DNA of 64,000 bases from Chionoecetes opilio (Eukaryota > Arthropoda > Malacostraca > Decapoda > Majidae), in the NCBI GenBank assembly GCA_016584305.1, contig JACEEZ010025360.1, positions 357,501-421,500 on the forward strand, given 5' to 3'. Under the pieces are notes generated by a model. That model had not been told where the DNA came from. It saw only the letters and a list, made by a program, of their open reading frames with translations, and ran no database searches. Of this stretch, positions 1 to 9,850 are shown piece after piece. Made by a program: the position numbers and the translations under genes. How positions within the stretch are numbered: position 1 is the first letter of the stretch; every line of letters begins with the position of its first letter.

Positions 1-277
1 CCTCCCCCAAAAACCCCGCATTCCCACAGGTTTCCAAGCTTGTTGGGGGGAAGGCAGAGAGTATGGGTAAACGCTAGAAATTAACCGTGTTTTGAATTAA
101 TCTGCTAACCATTTATGTCGCATATCATTTTTTATTTTTTTTTATTTTTTACTTGGTAAAGGTTAGGTTAGGTAAACGATAAGTTCGGTTAGGTTCAATT
201 TGTTTTTCAATCATTTTTGTCGCAAAGCACTAAAAAAATATTGGGGCTTGGGTCTGTACTCCAGTACTCTGTACTTT
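1..277. other. Left-edge non-coding sequence
   Basis: No coding signal was recognised. The stretch is T-rich and holds a short TTAGG-type run (ggttaggttaggt near 165-186), the arthropod telomere motif that recurs elsewhere in the window. Confidence 0.5.
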
Positions 278-630
278 GGGGAGGCGGTAGCAGAGTGGTT
301 AGCGTCACCGGGTGGTGTTCTCGAAGACCAGAGTTCGATCCCGAGTGAGACCCATAAATCCACTTAAGATCTTTCTGCACCGTTGAGTGGCCTAAGAACA
401 CCCACATGCTGCCCATTAACTCTACCTTCGATTGCGAGTGCATCGGAGGACACAGGGGTGCGGCATGAGCCTCTAATCACAGGCGTCACTTTAACAATCC
501 TGCCTGCGCCACCACGGGCGAGGGCCAACCATCACAGCCCTCGAGTGAGCCTCCAGGGCCTACCATCCCTCCCCTGGAGGTCACTGCTTACAGGTGCTAT
601 AGGCCAAGATGTCAAAAAAAAAAAAAAAAA
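278..630 (+). mobile_element. tRNA-derived SINE, family 1, with poly-A tail
   Basis: The head carries an A-box-like stretch (tagcagagtggttagcg, 289-305) and a B-box-like stretch (gagttcgatcccgag, about 331-345), as in a tRNA-derived pol III promoter. A body of about 250 bp follows and ends in an A run (613-630). A second copy lies in inverted orientation at 1091-1438, which fixes the two boundaries. Confidence 0.75.
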
Positions 631-1019
631 TAGTGCTTGGAGATACTGCCCTTACCGCTCCACCAAGTACGTTATTATCGTGACTGAGAAATATGAGGAC
701 GAAACGTTTTTTTTCTAGTAAGTTTTAGTGTGTTTTGTATTATTCTGTTACTCATTTTTATTGCAAAGATTGTTCTACAGATGGTGTAGGTGCAGTATGG
801 TTGTCTGTTCTCGGTGCCTCAGCAAGCTTTCAATCCACTGGCTGTCTTTCCTTAGTATGCCGAGCTCATCCAGTTTTCTTAACAAGACGCTGTGGTCCAC
901 CTTGTCCATAACTTTGGCGAGATATAGATAGACAGCATCAACATTGTATCCAGTGTCAGGGAGTCAGTTATGTAGTCACAGTGTTCCTGGAGCTGTGAAA
1001 GACAAGACCTTCCCCACCC

Positions 1020-1084
1020 CATGGAACTACCTCGTGTAGGTCTCACGGCCTCTTGTAGCTTCCTTATTTTCTTATTTTATTTTA
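1020..1084 (+). mobile_element. LINE 3'-end fragment (common 'aactacc..' tail)
   Basis: The sequence runs ctacctcgtgtaggtctcac, then a pyrimidine-rich ctcttgtagcttccttattt. It matches the 3' end found at 3494, 4640, 6090, 38640, 39090 and, inverted, at 4800 and 60470. Confidence 0.7.
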
Positions 1085-1090
1085 TTATTA

Positions 1091-1438
1091 TTTTTTTTTT
1101 TTTACATTTATGCCTATAGCGCCTGTAAGCAGTGACCTCCAGGGGTGGGATGGTAGGCCCTGGAAGCTCACTTGAGGACTGTGATGGTTGGCCCTCGCCC
1201 GTGGTGGCGCAGGCAGGATTGTTATAGTGACGCCTGTGATTAGAGGCTCATGCCGCCCCCCTGTGTGCTCCGATGCACTCGCAATCGAAGGTAGAGTTAA
1301 TGGGCAGGGCATGTGGGTGTTCTTAGGCCACTCGACGGTGCAGAAATATTCAAAGTGGATTTATGGGTCTCACTCGAGATCGAACTCGGGTCTTCGAGCA
1401 CGCCACTCGGTGACGCTAACCACTCTGCTACCGCCTCC
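1091..1438 (-). mobile_element. tRNA-derived SINE, family 1, inverted copy
   Basis: This is the reverse-complement copy of the SINE at 278-630, starting with a T run (1091-1103, the poly-A tail in reverse) and ending with the tRNA-like head near 1438. With its partner it forms an inverted pair about 460 bp apart that could fold if co-transcribed. Confidence 0.75.
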
Positions 1439-2206
1439 TCTACGTTCTTATGTTGTCCTGAGTTGAATTTCACTTTAGATTCCAGAAAGTCCTCCAGGTT
1501 TTCTTTTAATAACTTTCTCAAAGATCTTTATGATATGAAAGGTTAAGGTGACAGGACTGCAGCTTTTTGGTGAACCGCGGAGTCCCTCTAATAGGTTGTG
1601 TGGCCGGCCTTTCTTTCAAGCAGCTGTGTATTGTCTGTGTTGGAAGGATTTTTAGACCAGGTTGAATGGGGAGTGCCAGTCGATGCAAACTATTTTGGAG
1701 TAAGATGCTAGGAATATTATCGAGGCTGCAGAGTTTGGGGCTTGTTTGGTTATGTCCTGTACTATTTATCCTTGCCAACATTTGTGTCACAGTAAAGTTC
1801 CTTGTCAGTTTGCCGTGTGTGTTGGGCATCCTGGTTGTCAACACTTTCAGGTGGCGGTGGTGTGCTAAAAATCTTGCCCTGCACTGTACCATTAGGGCCT
1901 GTGCTACATCCCTTGTGTCGTCCAGTTTGTTCCATCTTCCGTCACTTGTGGCCCTGCGGAGACTAGCAATTCATTCCTTGCTGGATTATGAATAGAAAAC
2001 TCTTTTTACTATTGTGTCACTGGAATCTTTTATTCATTATGTATCCTTTGTTTATCATGAGATTCTTTCAGCTTTTCTCTAGTATCCAGTAAATAACTCC
2101 TTTGCAATCTTGTCTGTGCTCCTTTTCCTTTCCTATGGTCTTCATTTTCTGTTTCTCTTCATTCCACCTCTGTGTGTCGTGAACTTCCGAAAGAGACGAG
2201 TTTTAA

Positions 2207-3059
2207 AGTAATCGTCCAGACCTATTTTTCCTTTGCCTAATTATGTTGAATGTTCCTTCAAAACACCGAATCCACCAAAAATAATTGATTTCCAGGCCTT
2301 ATGCTTCCAGGCCCCAACCTTGGGACCGCTACACTACCTTCTCTTGTATCACGCGGCGTCCCCTACATTACAACGTCTGTTTTGCTTGTTATGCATGTTT
2401 TATGTTTAATTAATGTGTAGTTATGTTATTTTGTGTGCTATTTTCTTTTTCAGAATGTTTTTTCTACAGAATAGGTAGTACAGTGTGGGTAATATAGACG
2501 CTGTGTGTTTGTTGTGTTTGCTATAGTTTATTTTAGCTTGAAAAACATGTTTTTTTTTTTTTGTTTTTTTTTTATTGATGGGGTCCTGGAACCAAACCTA
2601 TATTTTACCATTAGTTATGTGTTTCGTTATACCAGATTTCGCTTTACGAGTATGCCAGGTGGAACCTAACTGCTCGTATCTTCGGGACCTCCCTGTATAT
2701 ATATATATATTTACTTTTTTTTTTTACTTGTTTTTTTAACTTTTTTTTTTTTTTTTTTCGGGCTGAGGTATGCGCTCTGTTGAGTGCCCCCCCCCCTCTA
2801 GTTATCTCTTGTGTTTACGTGCTTTTGGGTCAGCGCGGGGAGAGGAGGCTTCCACTTGTGACGTCACCGAGCCGTGGTATGTCGTCTGCAAGCCTTGAGG
2901 AGCGTTTCGAAGCTCGGGGAATTTGCAGATTTTGATTGCGGATTATTTAAAAACGGCTGACTGGATGCGAAAAGGGACAAAATATTGTTGATATACTCGA
3001 TAATGGCTATACTTTTATTGCATTAAATCAGGAATGATGAAATGGTCTGGACGATTTCT
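2207..3059. mobile_element. TTAA-flanked DNA transposon, family Q, copy 1 (non-autonomous)
   Basis: Inverted ends AGTAATCGTCCAGACC (2207) and GGTCTGGACGATTTCT (ending 3059) are each bordered by TTAA, the target duplication of piggyBac- and Kolobok-type elements. A second copy at 62137-62999 has the same ends and shares internal sequence in the opposite orientation. This copy is interrupted by a piece of family B (about 2385-2695) and by T runs. No transposase ORF survives here. Confidence 0.75.
2385..2695 (+). mobile_element. Family B DNA transposon, right-end fragment
   Basis: The stretch from gttttatgtttaattaatg to tcgggacctccctg matches the right end of the full-length family B element at 58902-60440 and, inverted, the element at 21413-21931. 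The left terminus is missing. It lies inside family Q copy 1. Confidence 0.7.
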
Positions 3060-3380
3060 TTAAGACACTTCTGGAACTATAGACTGGCTTTTATCTCTAA
3101 GAATATTTCCACAACAAACCTTTCAGGAAGTGTCAATTCTAGGTAGTGTACGTGTGTGTTAGGGCCAGTCTAATAATTTTAATAAAAAGAAAAACATTGG
3201 TTCCCATTCTCATAACTGTCCCACAGCAGCCCAACTTACTGTGCTGCCATTTCAGGCTTGTGCTAACCTGACCTGACCTGACCTGACCTGAACCAAGGAC
3301 TGAGAGCACACGAAAGGAGAGAGAGAGAGAGAGAAAGGGACAAAGAGCAAGAGGGGAAGAGAGATATGTGAGCCAGAAGG
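3060..3380. other. Upstream region and probable 5' UTR of CHURC1
   Basis: This holds a five-fold ACCTG run (about 3267-3291), a GA run (about 3318-3334) and no competing ORF of note. The CHURC1 start codon follows at 3381. No TATA box or initiator could be assigned with confidence. Confidence 0.4.
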
Positions 3381-6300
3381 ATGTGTCAGGACTGTGTCAA
3401 GGAGGAGTTTCCAGACAGGGTAAGTGTTGAGCCACAGGGACACAGTGGTGGAGGTGCAGAGTGTTGCCAGGATGAGGGGGAGGCGAAGTGCTTACAGGAA
3501 CTACCACGTGTAGGTCTCACAGCCTCTTGTAGCTTCCTTATTTTCTTATGTTCCTATGTTCTTAAGTGTGTTTTTGTTCCTACCTAATTTAACCCCTTCA
3601 CGCCCAGATCTTTCCTTTGCTATATAAAATCGTCTATTGTTAGCCATAAAATTAAGAAATTTAACTTAATATACCGAATTAATAAGTCGACAAGGATACT
3701 AACAGGTCATATCTATAAAATTTTGCTTATATTAATTATAATTGTCTAATGGTACCCAAATTACAATGGATATTACTGTCTGGGCCTCAAGGGGTTAATC
3801 TCTACAGAACTTAGTCAAACATGTGGATTCCCTTAGTGACTTCATCCTATTTTGAAGCGTGAATACTGCTGACACACACTCCATCATGCAATAGTTTGTT
3901 CCATTTCTACAATAATCTGTTTGGGACGCTATATTTCCCGGCATCTTTACCTCGTGTTGTTTTATAGTTTCTCACTGTGTCGTCATGCTCTGCTTATTGT
4001 ACAGGAACTTTATTATGAATGTTATTGGAATGTTATTGTTTTTATCAAGGATAGTCATGTTATCAGTAGCAGAAGTGGTAATAGCAGGAGTAGAAGTACA
4101 GGTTGAAGTTCCCAAACTCGGCATCCCAAGACTCAGCAACACCCAAAACTCGGCTATGGTTCCGGATTTTCCAAAACACGGCAGAACACCCAAAACCCGG
4201 CGCGTAGTTGCCGGGTCGGCCGCTAGGTGCCACCACACTAGGCCGCTTGGTTTCTCTCCGCCGATTTGTTTGTTGTTATTGTTCAGTGGTGTTGTGACTA
4301 GAGTTGTGTACGCTGTTATTTTGTGTACTTCTACAGGTCTGTTATTGGTATTATGGCTCCCAAACGTCCAGGATTTTTTTCATGTGATTTTCATGCTTTT
4401 TTTCCCCTTAATATATCTACGTTCTAAAAGTCGGAAAATTCCATTACTCGGCTCGGCGCTGGTCCCGAGGTTGCCGAGTTTGGGAACTTCAACCTGTAGT
4501 GGTAATTTAGGGTGGTAAATGATTGGCATAGACTCAGTCATCAAGTAGTTAGTGCAGAGTCAATAGGGAGCTTTAAAAGGAGGCTAGACAATTTCATGGA
4601 TGGGGATGAAAGGTGGATGTAGGTAGTGTTAAGTAACAGGAACTACCACGTGTAGGTCTTGCAGCCTCTTGTAGCTTCCTTATTTTCTTATGTTTTTATG
4701 TATTGGCGATGCAGTGTTCTTTGTAACAATCTCCTCCTTACCAGTCACACATTTATACAGCATTATCACATCCCCTCTGTCTCTGTCTCGTCTTTACATA
4801 AGAACATAAGAAATTAAGGAAGCTGCAAGAGGCCGTGAGACCTACACGTGGTAGTTCCTGTTACTTAACACTACCTACATCCACCTTTCATCCCCATCCA
4901 TGAATTTATCCAGCCTCCTTTTAAAGCTCCCTAATGACTCCGCACTAACTACCTGATGACTGAGTCCATTCCAATTATTTACCACCCTATTTGTGAACCA
5001 GTTTCTCCCTATTTCCTTTATAACACCTTCACACCCAGATCTTTCCTTGGCTATAAAAAAGTGCATGTTGTTAGCCATAAAATTACGAAAATAACTGAAT
5101 ATACCAAATTAGTTAGTCGACAAGGATACTAAACAGGTCATATCTATAAAATATTGCTTATAGTCACTAAAAATCGTCTAATAGTACCCAAATTACAATG
5201 GAAATTACGGGCCTCAAGGGGTTAAATCTACCCTTTTCCAGTTTGTTCCAGTCTTTGCTCCGGTGATGGTAAGTTCCCCGCCTGAGCCTTCCCTCGTAGC
5301 TCTGGTCTGTGTGTGTTTGTTGTGGCCTGTTACATGACGGGTTGTAGCAAGGGCCGGGCCTAGGAACAGCCCCAGCCTCCCCTACCTCATCTTACACCTG
5401 GGAACATTAGGAGACATTATTTATTATAACTGGGAACATTATAACCTGCTGCCTCACCTTAACTAAATAAATGTGACTTTTTCATATCTGCTTTATTTTC
5501 TCTGACCCTTTTTTTTTTTTTTCGTGACCTTTTTCTTCTTTTTTTCTCTTGACCTTTTTTCTCTCTTTTGACCTTTTTCTTTTTTCTCTTGATCTTTTTC
5601 TTATCTTTTTTCTTTCTTTTTTGACCTGTTTTTTCTTTTTTCTCGACCTTTTTCTTCTCTTGACCTTCATTTTTTCTCTCTACCTTTTTCCCCCCTCTCT
5701 TTTGACCTTTTTCTTCTTTTTTCTCACGTGACCTTTTTCTTTTTCTCTCTTGACCTTTTTCTTTCTCTTTTTTTCTCTTGACCTTATTTTCAATCTCTTC
5801 AATCAATTATTTATTGATTAATTTATTTGTGTATGTATTTATTTACTTGTGTTTCTACGTTTTTAACTTTTCATTTTTCATTTTGACTATTAAGGTATTT
5901 ATTTATTTATATATTTATGCTATTTTCTTCATTTATGTATGTATTTACTTCAACTTAACTAATCTTAACCGGCCTTATGTATGAAAAACTGAAGAAAATG
6001 TAGAATTGCATCGTAATGTCGGAGGGAGTTTAAAATTGAGGTTATACAATTTCATGGATGGGGATGAAAGGTGGATGTAGGTAGTGTTGAGTAACAGGAA
6101 CTACCACGTGTAGGTCTCACGGCCTCTTGTAGCTTCCTTATGTTCTTAGGTTGTTATGATCTAATAGTGTTGTGTGATGTCCAGGGCACCATCTGTCTGG
6201 ACTCAGGGGCTTACTTGGCCAACCTAGCTGGCTGCCAGGGCTGTGGACACAAGGACACATTGCGGGAGGCCGACAAGACCACATCCCCCTCCCACGCTGC

Positions 6301-7186
6301 CCAGGAGGTGACTGAGTACGACCGTGAGTACAAGGCTCTCTTATGCCCTTGCTGCCCCCGGGGTGTATTGACCGAGTTGTGGCATCTCAGGCAATACATT
6401 CACAGACCATAAAGCAGTGAACTATACTCTGTTTTTTTTAAAGAGGTGAAAAATCCTGACCCTTTGCTGCTTACCGACTGATATTTGATGCCGGGATAAG
6501 GGAATAGTATGGTTCTTCTAAATTTCAGCTGTATTTTATCATAGTTAACCATATTATCAGGTAAACATAGGCATAATTTTAAGCATGAGACCTTAAGATA
6601 GAATGGAATTTTTGCCTCGTTAAAAAAATAGACTATAATTTAAACGGTCCGATACAAAAGAATGACTATATGCTCTGCCATTCAAGGTGTTCAACAATTT
6701 AGGTATGAAGAAAATATCATTGATCTTATTACTGTATTATATTTACTGTTGTGTTGTGGTGGTGATGGTGGTGTTATTATTTTACCTTGAATGGTAAAGC
6801 ATATGCCCATTCTTTTGTATCGGACCGTTTAAATAATAGTCTGTTTTTTTTAACGAGGCGAAAATTCCATTCTATCTTAAGGTCTCATGCTTAAAATTAT
6901 GCCTATGTTTACCTGATAATATGGTTAACTATGATAAAAATACAACTGAAATTTAGAAGAACTGTACTATTTCCTTCTCCCTTCTTAATCGAAAAAAGAA
7001 CTTGCTATCCTCCTGTTCCTTGTGGAAGATGTGTGTGCGCGGTGCAGCCACGTGGTAGCGCATCACATCCACACCTTCTGGCTGGAGGACGACTACCAGC
7101 ACTATGAGATGAGCTGCCTCCTCTGTGGCGAGGCCGACGACTCACGCTCCTGCCTCCCCGAAGACCTCGATGGGGCGCTTTGTTGA
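3381..7186 (+). CDS. CHURC1: Churchill domain protein CHURC1 (three exons)
   Basis: Exons join as 3381-3419, 6185-6323 and 7029-7186, giving 336 nt and 111 aa; human CHURC1 is about 112 aa. Introns begin gtaagt (3420) and gtgagt (6324) and end ag, with phases 0 and 1 that fit exactly. The protein starts MCQDCVKEEFPDR, then has CLDSG, C30-x2-C33, YDHVCARCSHVVAHH (C62-x2-C65) and C89-x2-C92. These are the paired cysteines and histidines of the Churchill fold, a small zinc-binding protein first described as a transcriptional regulator in vertebrate embryos. Homology is recognised from memory of the human sequence. Intron 1 (2.8 kb) holds LINE ends, two MITE families and a pyrimidine tract; intron 2 holds a long hairpin. 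All frames are open and no damage is seen. Confidence 0.93.
3494..3572 (+). mobile_element. LINE 3'-end fragment in CHURC1 intron 1
   Basis: The stretch caggaactaccacgtgtagg, followed by the ctcttgtagcttcctta tail and a short cttatgttc repeat, matches the common LINE 3' end of this window. It lies in sense orientation, about 75 nt after the intron 1 donor. Confidence 0.7.
3593..3794 (+). mobile_element. TTAA-flanked MITE, family P, copy 1
   Basis: The 202-bp element begins CCCCTTCACGCCCAGA and ends CTGGGCCTCAAGGGG, with TTAA at both borders. Related copies are at 5025-5221, 38240-38442 (inverted), 52539-52742 and a truncated one at 47545. TTAA plus a CCC start suggests mobilisation by a piggyBac-type transposase. 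This is an inference; no transposase is present. Confidence 0.8.
4099..4496. mobile_element. TA-flanked MITE, family D
   Basis: Inverted ends CAGGTTGAAGTTCCCAAACT and the reverse complement ending CTTCAACCTG are bordered by TA on both sides. The element is about 398 bp with no transposase. The TA duplication and CAG start fit the Tc1/mariner/pogo group. Confidence 0.75.
4501..4712 (+). mobile_element. LINE 3' end with C-terminal ORF2 remnant
   Basis: The region reads gggtggtaaatgattgg, then ggagctttaaaaggaggct, ggggatgaaaggtggatg and the common 3' tail. In its inverted sister (4798-5021) the same stretch codes for [20 protein letters not shown]...[10 protein letters not shown], the usual C-terminus of a CR1/Jockey-group ORF2. 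Confidence 0.7.
4713..5300 (-). mobile_element. LINE fragments, C-terminal ORF2, split by a MITE
   Basis: 4798-5021 is the reverse-oriented LINE 3' end (NRVVNNWNGLSHQVV on the minus strand). It is interrupted at 5025-5221 by family P copy 2. 4713-4797 on the minus strand reads GDVIMLYKCV, a further ORF2 piece. No intact ORF remains. Confidence 0.6.
5025..5221 (+). mobile_element. TTAA MITE, family P, copy 2
   Basis: It carries the same internal sequence as 3593-3794 (cccagatctttcc... to ggcctcaagggg) with TTAA on the right (5222-5225). The left TTAA has decayed to tataa. It interrupts the inverted LINE end. Confidence 0.75.
5480..5800. repeat. Pyrimidine tract with recurring ttgacctttttct
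   Basis: About 320 bp, almost pure C and T on the plus strand, is built from irregular units of roughly 15-25 bp (ttgacctttttctt...). It lies in CHURC1 intron 1. The lysine/glutamate-rich ORFs it produces on the minus strand are low-complexity artefacts. Confidence 0.85.
6020..6152 (+). mobile_element. LINE 3' end abutting CHURC1 exon 2 acceptor
   Basis: The run ggatggggatgaaaggtgga, then aactaccacgtgtaggtct and cttccttatgttctta is the common LINE tail in sense orientation. It ends about 35 nt before exon 2 (6185), so its pyrimidine-rich tail lies where a branch point and polypyrimidine tract are expected. Confidence 0.75.
6427..6990. mobile_element. Inverted pair of MITE family E forming a long hairpin
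   Basis: 6427-6634 is a family E element (tctgttttttttaaagagg ... gcctcgttaaaaaaataga). 6838-6990 is a second, inverted partial copy. The sequences just inside them also pair (aaacggtccgatacaaaaga against tcttttgtatcggaccgttt), so the whole block is an imperfect palindrome with arms of roughly 250 bp and a central GGTGGT-rich loop. Single copies of family E are at 52025-52235 and 53116-53316. It lies in CHURC1 intron 2. Confidence 0.75.
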
Positions 7187-7560
7187 GGCCGGGGAGCGCA
7201 ACACACACCACACCTCGCGAGCACACACCACACAAGAACCACCCACACCGACACACACCACACCACACCACAAACCCACCATACACTTTTTCCTGGCACA
7301 CCACACCACACACTCCCACACCCACATAACACAACACCAACACTCTAACACACACCCTGCCACACCACACCACACACCCACACCACACCACACTCTCTGC
7401 CACACCACACACACACTCCTGCCACACCACACTCACCACCCTGCCACACCACACCACCTCAGGCACATCATACACATCTCCTGACACCACACCCTCCTCC
7501 ACACACACCACCTGAACACCTCTCAACACCCTGAGTCATCCCTCCCCATCCACAACGCCC
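7187..7560 (+). repeat. CACAC/CCACAC-rich tract, probable CHURC1 3' UTR
   Basis: Starting just after the CHURC1 stop codon, about 330 nt is built from cacaccacac-type repeats. The plus- and minus-strand ORFs here are low-complexity artefacts. Confidence 0.6.
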
Positions 7561-7576
7561 CATCACCCCCGTGCAG

Positions 7577-7610
7577 TGCAGGATTCACCACCCGTCCTTG
7601 GTAACTCCAG
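7577..7610 (+). other. Possible small non-coding exon
   Basis: A 34-nt stretch is preceded by cccgtgcag and followed by a perfect donor gtaagt (7611). It could be a 3' UTR exon of CHURC1, a 5' UTR exon of FKRP, or chance. No reading frame supports it. Confidence 0.25.
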
Positions 7611-7643
7611 GTAAGTACTCTTGAGAGGTTGGGTGCTTGTTAG

Positions 7644-7645
<2 letters not shown>

Positions 7646-7712
<67 letters not shown>

Positions 7713-7985
7713 AGAGAGTGAGGAGAGATATGAGTGAAGAGAGGAGAAGATGAAGAGAGAAGATGAGTGAAAGAGAGAGATATGAGTGAAAGAGAGAGAG
7801 ATATGAGTGAAAGAGAGAGATATGAGTGAAAGAGAGAGAGATATGAGTGAAAGAGAGAATGATGAAGAGAGAGAAGAGAAGAGAGAGAATGCGTGAAAGA
7901 GAGAGAGATAGAGTGAAAGAGAGAGATATGAGTGAAAGAGAGAGTGAGGAAGAGAAGATGAGTGAAGAGAGATGAGTGAGAGAGA
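7646..7985 (+). repeat. GA microsatellite grading into gagatatgagtgaaa repeats
   Basis: A pure (GA)n of about 60 bp is followed by some 270 bp of variant repeats with unit gagagatatgagtgaaa. Confidence 0.9.
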
Positions 7986-7996
7986 GGTATGATTCA

Positions 7997-8002
7997 AATA
8001 AA
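7997..8002 (+). promoter_or_regulatory. Candidate CHURC1 poly(A) signal
   Basis: AATAAA lies 811 nt after the CHURC1 stop codon. A GT-rich element downstream is not obvious, so this is only a candidate. Confidence 0.3.
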
Positions 8003-8009
8003 GGAATGA

Positions 8010-9550
8010 CTCAAAGGGACTGGCTTGACAAATGATGTATGATACACAGAAATATGAGTGAACTCGATAAGTTATATTTATTGAATACATGAGGGATATG
8101 TTGATGAATGACCATATAGAGGTTGAAGAGCGAGTGATGCCCGTTGACAATTTGGAAGACCTGGGCCTGGCTCACAACTTGTATTCTTTCATCCGGATCA
8201 GGACCTCACTCTGTGACAGGTTGTGTGGAGCTTAATGATGGGGTCTACAGGGCCTGGTGACGTGCTCGTGCCAGATGAGGATGCGTGTGTGTGTGTGAGG
8301 CTGTTAATCTTGGATCACTCGCACCCTTCCAAGGCAACCCAAAGGTGAAGGATTGCTACAAATCACTGTTTGGCAAGATGGAGTGACTGTGTTCTCTTCA
8401 TCACACCAGAAAATCACTCAAGAACCCAAATTACAGACTTAGTTCATGTCATTATCTAAGAGCAATAAGCTGTTATCAAATATCGAAATTGAAGGAGGAA
8501 TATCGTAAGACGTAAATTCCCTCAGACTGGGAGAAGTGGCTGTATTGAACTATTAAGGTAATAAAAAAATCTATATTGACTGAATTAAACATTGTTTGGC
8601 GTCAATAACAAAGAAGTGTGGATGAGGAGTCCGTGAGGGTTAAGATGAGGCGGCAGGAGAGATAACAGTGTCTGGCTTGTGGCCCGGAACACACTGCTAT
8701 GTGCTGGTGTACAGGACTGTGTGTGCCGTCTTGTAACACTGGACTAAGATACTATGATTCATGATAGAGGACAGATAGCATAACAACGGATAGAGATAGT
8801 GGGAAGCGTATCATCGGCCGTCTAACCTCATCAAATATTATAGGAAAAACTGACATTAAACAGAAAGAAGAAGAATGCTGTGATTAATGCACTTTGTATA
8901 CCCATCAGAACACTATACCCATAGAACAGTATACCCATCAGAACAGTGGAACAAGACCGTCATTGTGAATAACTTGTGTCAAACCTGTGGGCTGTAACAT
9001 TAAGGTCATTTACTGTACTCTAGGCGTACTATAAGGCATCACAAAATCTTTTATATCAAGTGAAATAGTTAGCCATCAGGTATTGTGGATAGACTATTGT
9101 ACTTAAGCTCTATTTCTCGCTAGTTGTGGATATAATTAGATTAGTATTCACTCTTGCCTGCTGTCTGTAAAGTGTTCAGCTGCTGTACTGTAGAATCACA
9201 CTGTTATTGGTAAGCCTTTTTCATCCTGGGAATGTGCGTACGTATGTGAGTACCTTGGCTTCCTGGCTTGCCTGCTTCCATTCCCGGTGTTGCAGCCATC
9301 GTAACATTCTGTCTCGTCTGTTCTGGAAACGTTCGCCCCGTTTTATGGTGGCACTCTGCGATACTTGTGATGGTGGTGTGGTGTCCTTGTGATGGTGTGG
9401 TGCTGTAGTTGTGTGATGCCAGTGTTGTGCTGTGGCTGAAGCTTCCATTCCAGTGAGGTGTGTGTTTGTGTGTGTGTGTATGTATCAGGAAAGGTGTTGG
9501 CTCTTGGCGTGTAAGAGCTTGTGTGTGGTAATGTAGTGGTAACTTAGCAC
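8010..9550. other. Intergenic region or FKRP 5' region, nothing recognised
   Basis: No recognisable coding sequence or mobile element was found in this stretch between CHURC1 and FKRP. It is moderately AT-rich, with a small GT run near 8288-8298 and another near 9459-9479. Promoters or 5' UTR exons of FKRP could lie here but cannot be placed. Confidence 0.35.
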
Positions 9551-9574
9551 TTGCACATGTGTTGGTATTGGTGA

Positions 9575-9850
9575 GGTACAGAGAGGTACTGTCTGTCTGT
9601 CTGTCAGGTTCTGTCTGTTGTGGCAGAGGTACTGTCTGTCTGTCTGTCAGGTTCTGTCTGTTGTGGCAGAGGTACTGTCTGTGTCTGTCTGTCAGGTTCT
9701 GTCTGTTGTGGCAGAGGTACTGTCTGTCTGTCTGTCTGTCGTGTCAGGTACTGTCTGTTGTGGCAAAGAGGTACTGTCTGTTTGTCTGTCTGTCGTGCCA
9801 GGTAGTCTGTGTCTGTCTGTGTCAGGTACTGTCTGTTGTGGTTATTAAGG
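9575..9850 (+). repeat. Minisatellite with unit of about 50 bp (tctgtctgtcaggt..ctgttgtggcagaggt)
   Basis: About five imperfect copies of ctgtctgtctgtcaggt, then actgtctgttgtggcagagg, are open in all three plus frames because the unit lacks stops. These ORFs are not genes. Confidence 0.9.

Larger units (their letters stand above)
728..2000 (-). mobile_element. LINE reverse-transcriptase fragment, split by a SINE
   Basis: The minus strand between about 1010 and 780 reads DKVDHSVLLRKLDEL and continues to DSQWI, a non-LTR reverse-transcriptase signature. The minus strand between about 1560 and 1440 reads SPVTLTFHIIKIFEKV, which lies upstream of it in the same domain. The SINE at 1091-1438 separates the pieces. 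Frames are broken and no complete ORF remains. The piece is a 5'-truncated, decayed Jockey/CR1-group element; the exact clade cannot be set by eye. Confidence 0.65.

Noticed and set aside
5459..5806. Lys/Glu-rich minus-strand ORF
   Set aside because: It is a translation of a pyrimidine tract inside CHURC1 intron 1.
6140..6412. 90-codon plus-strand ORF as a separate gene
   Set aside because: Only the part 6185-6323 is real, as CHURC1 exon 2; the rest is intron read-through.
7005..7529. Val/Cys/Gly-rich minus-strand ORF of 174 codons
   Set aside because: It overlaps CHURC1 exon 3 and the CACAC repeat of its 3' UTR on the wrong strand.
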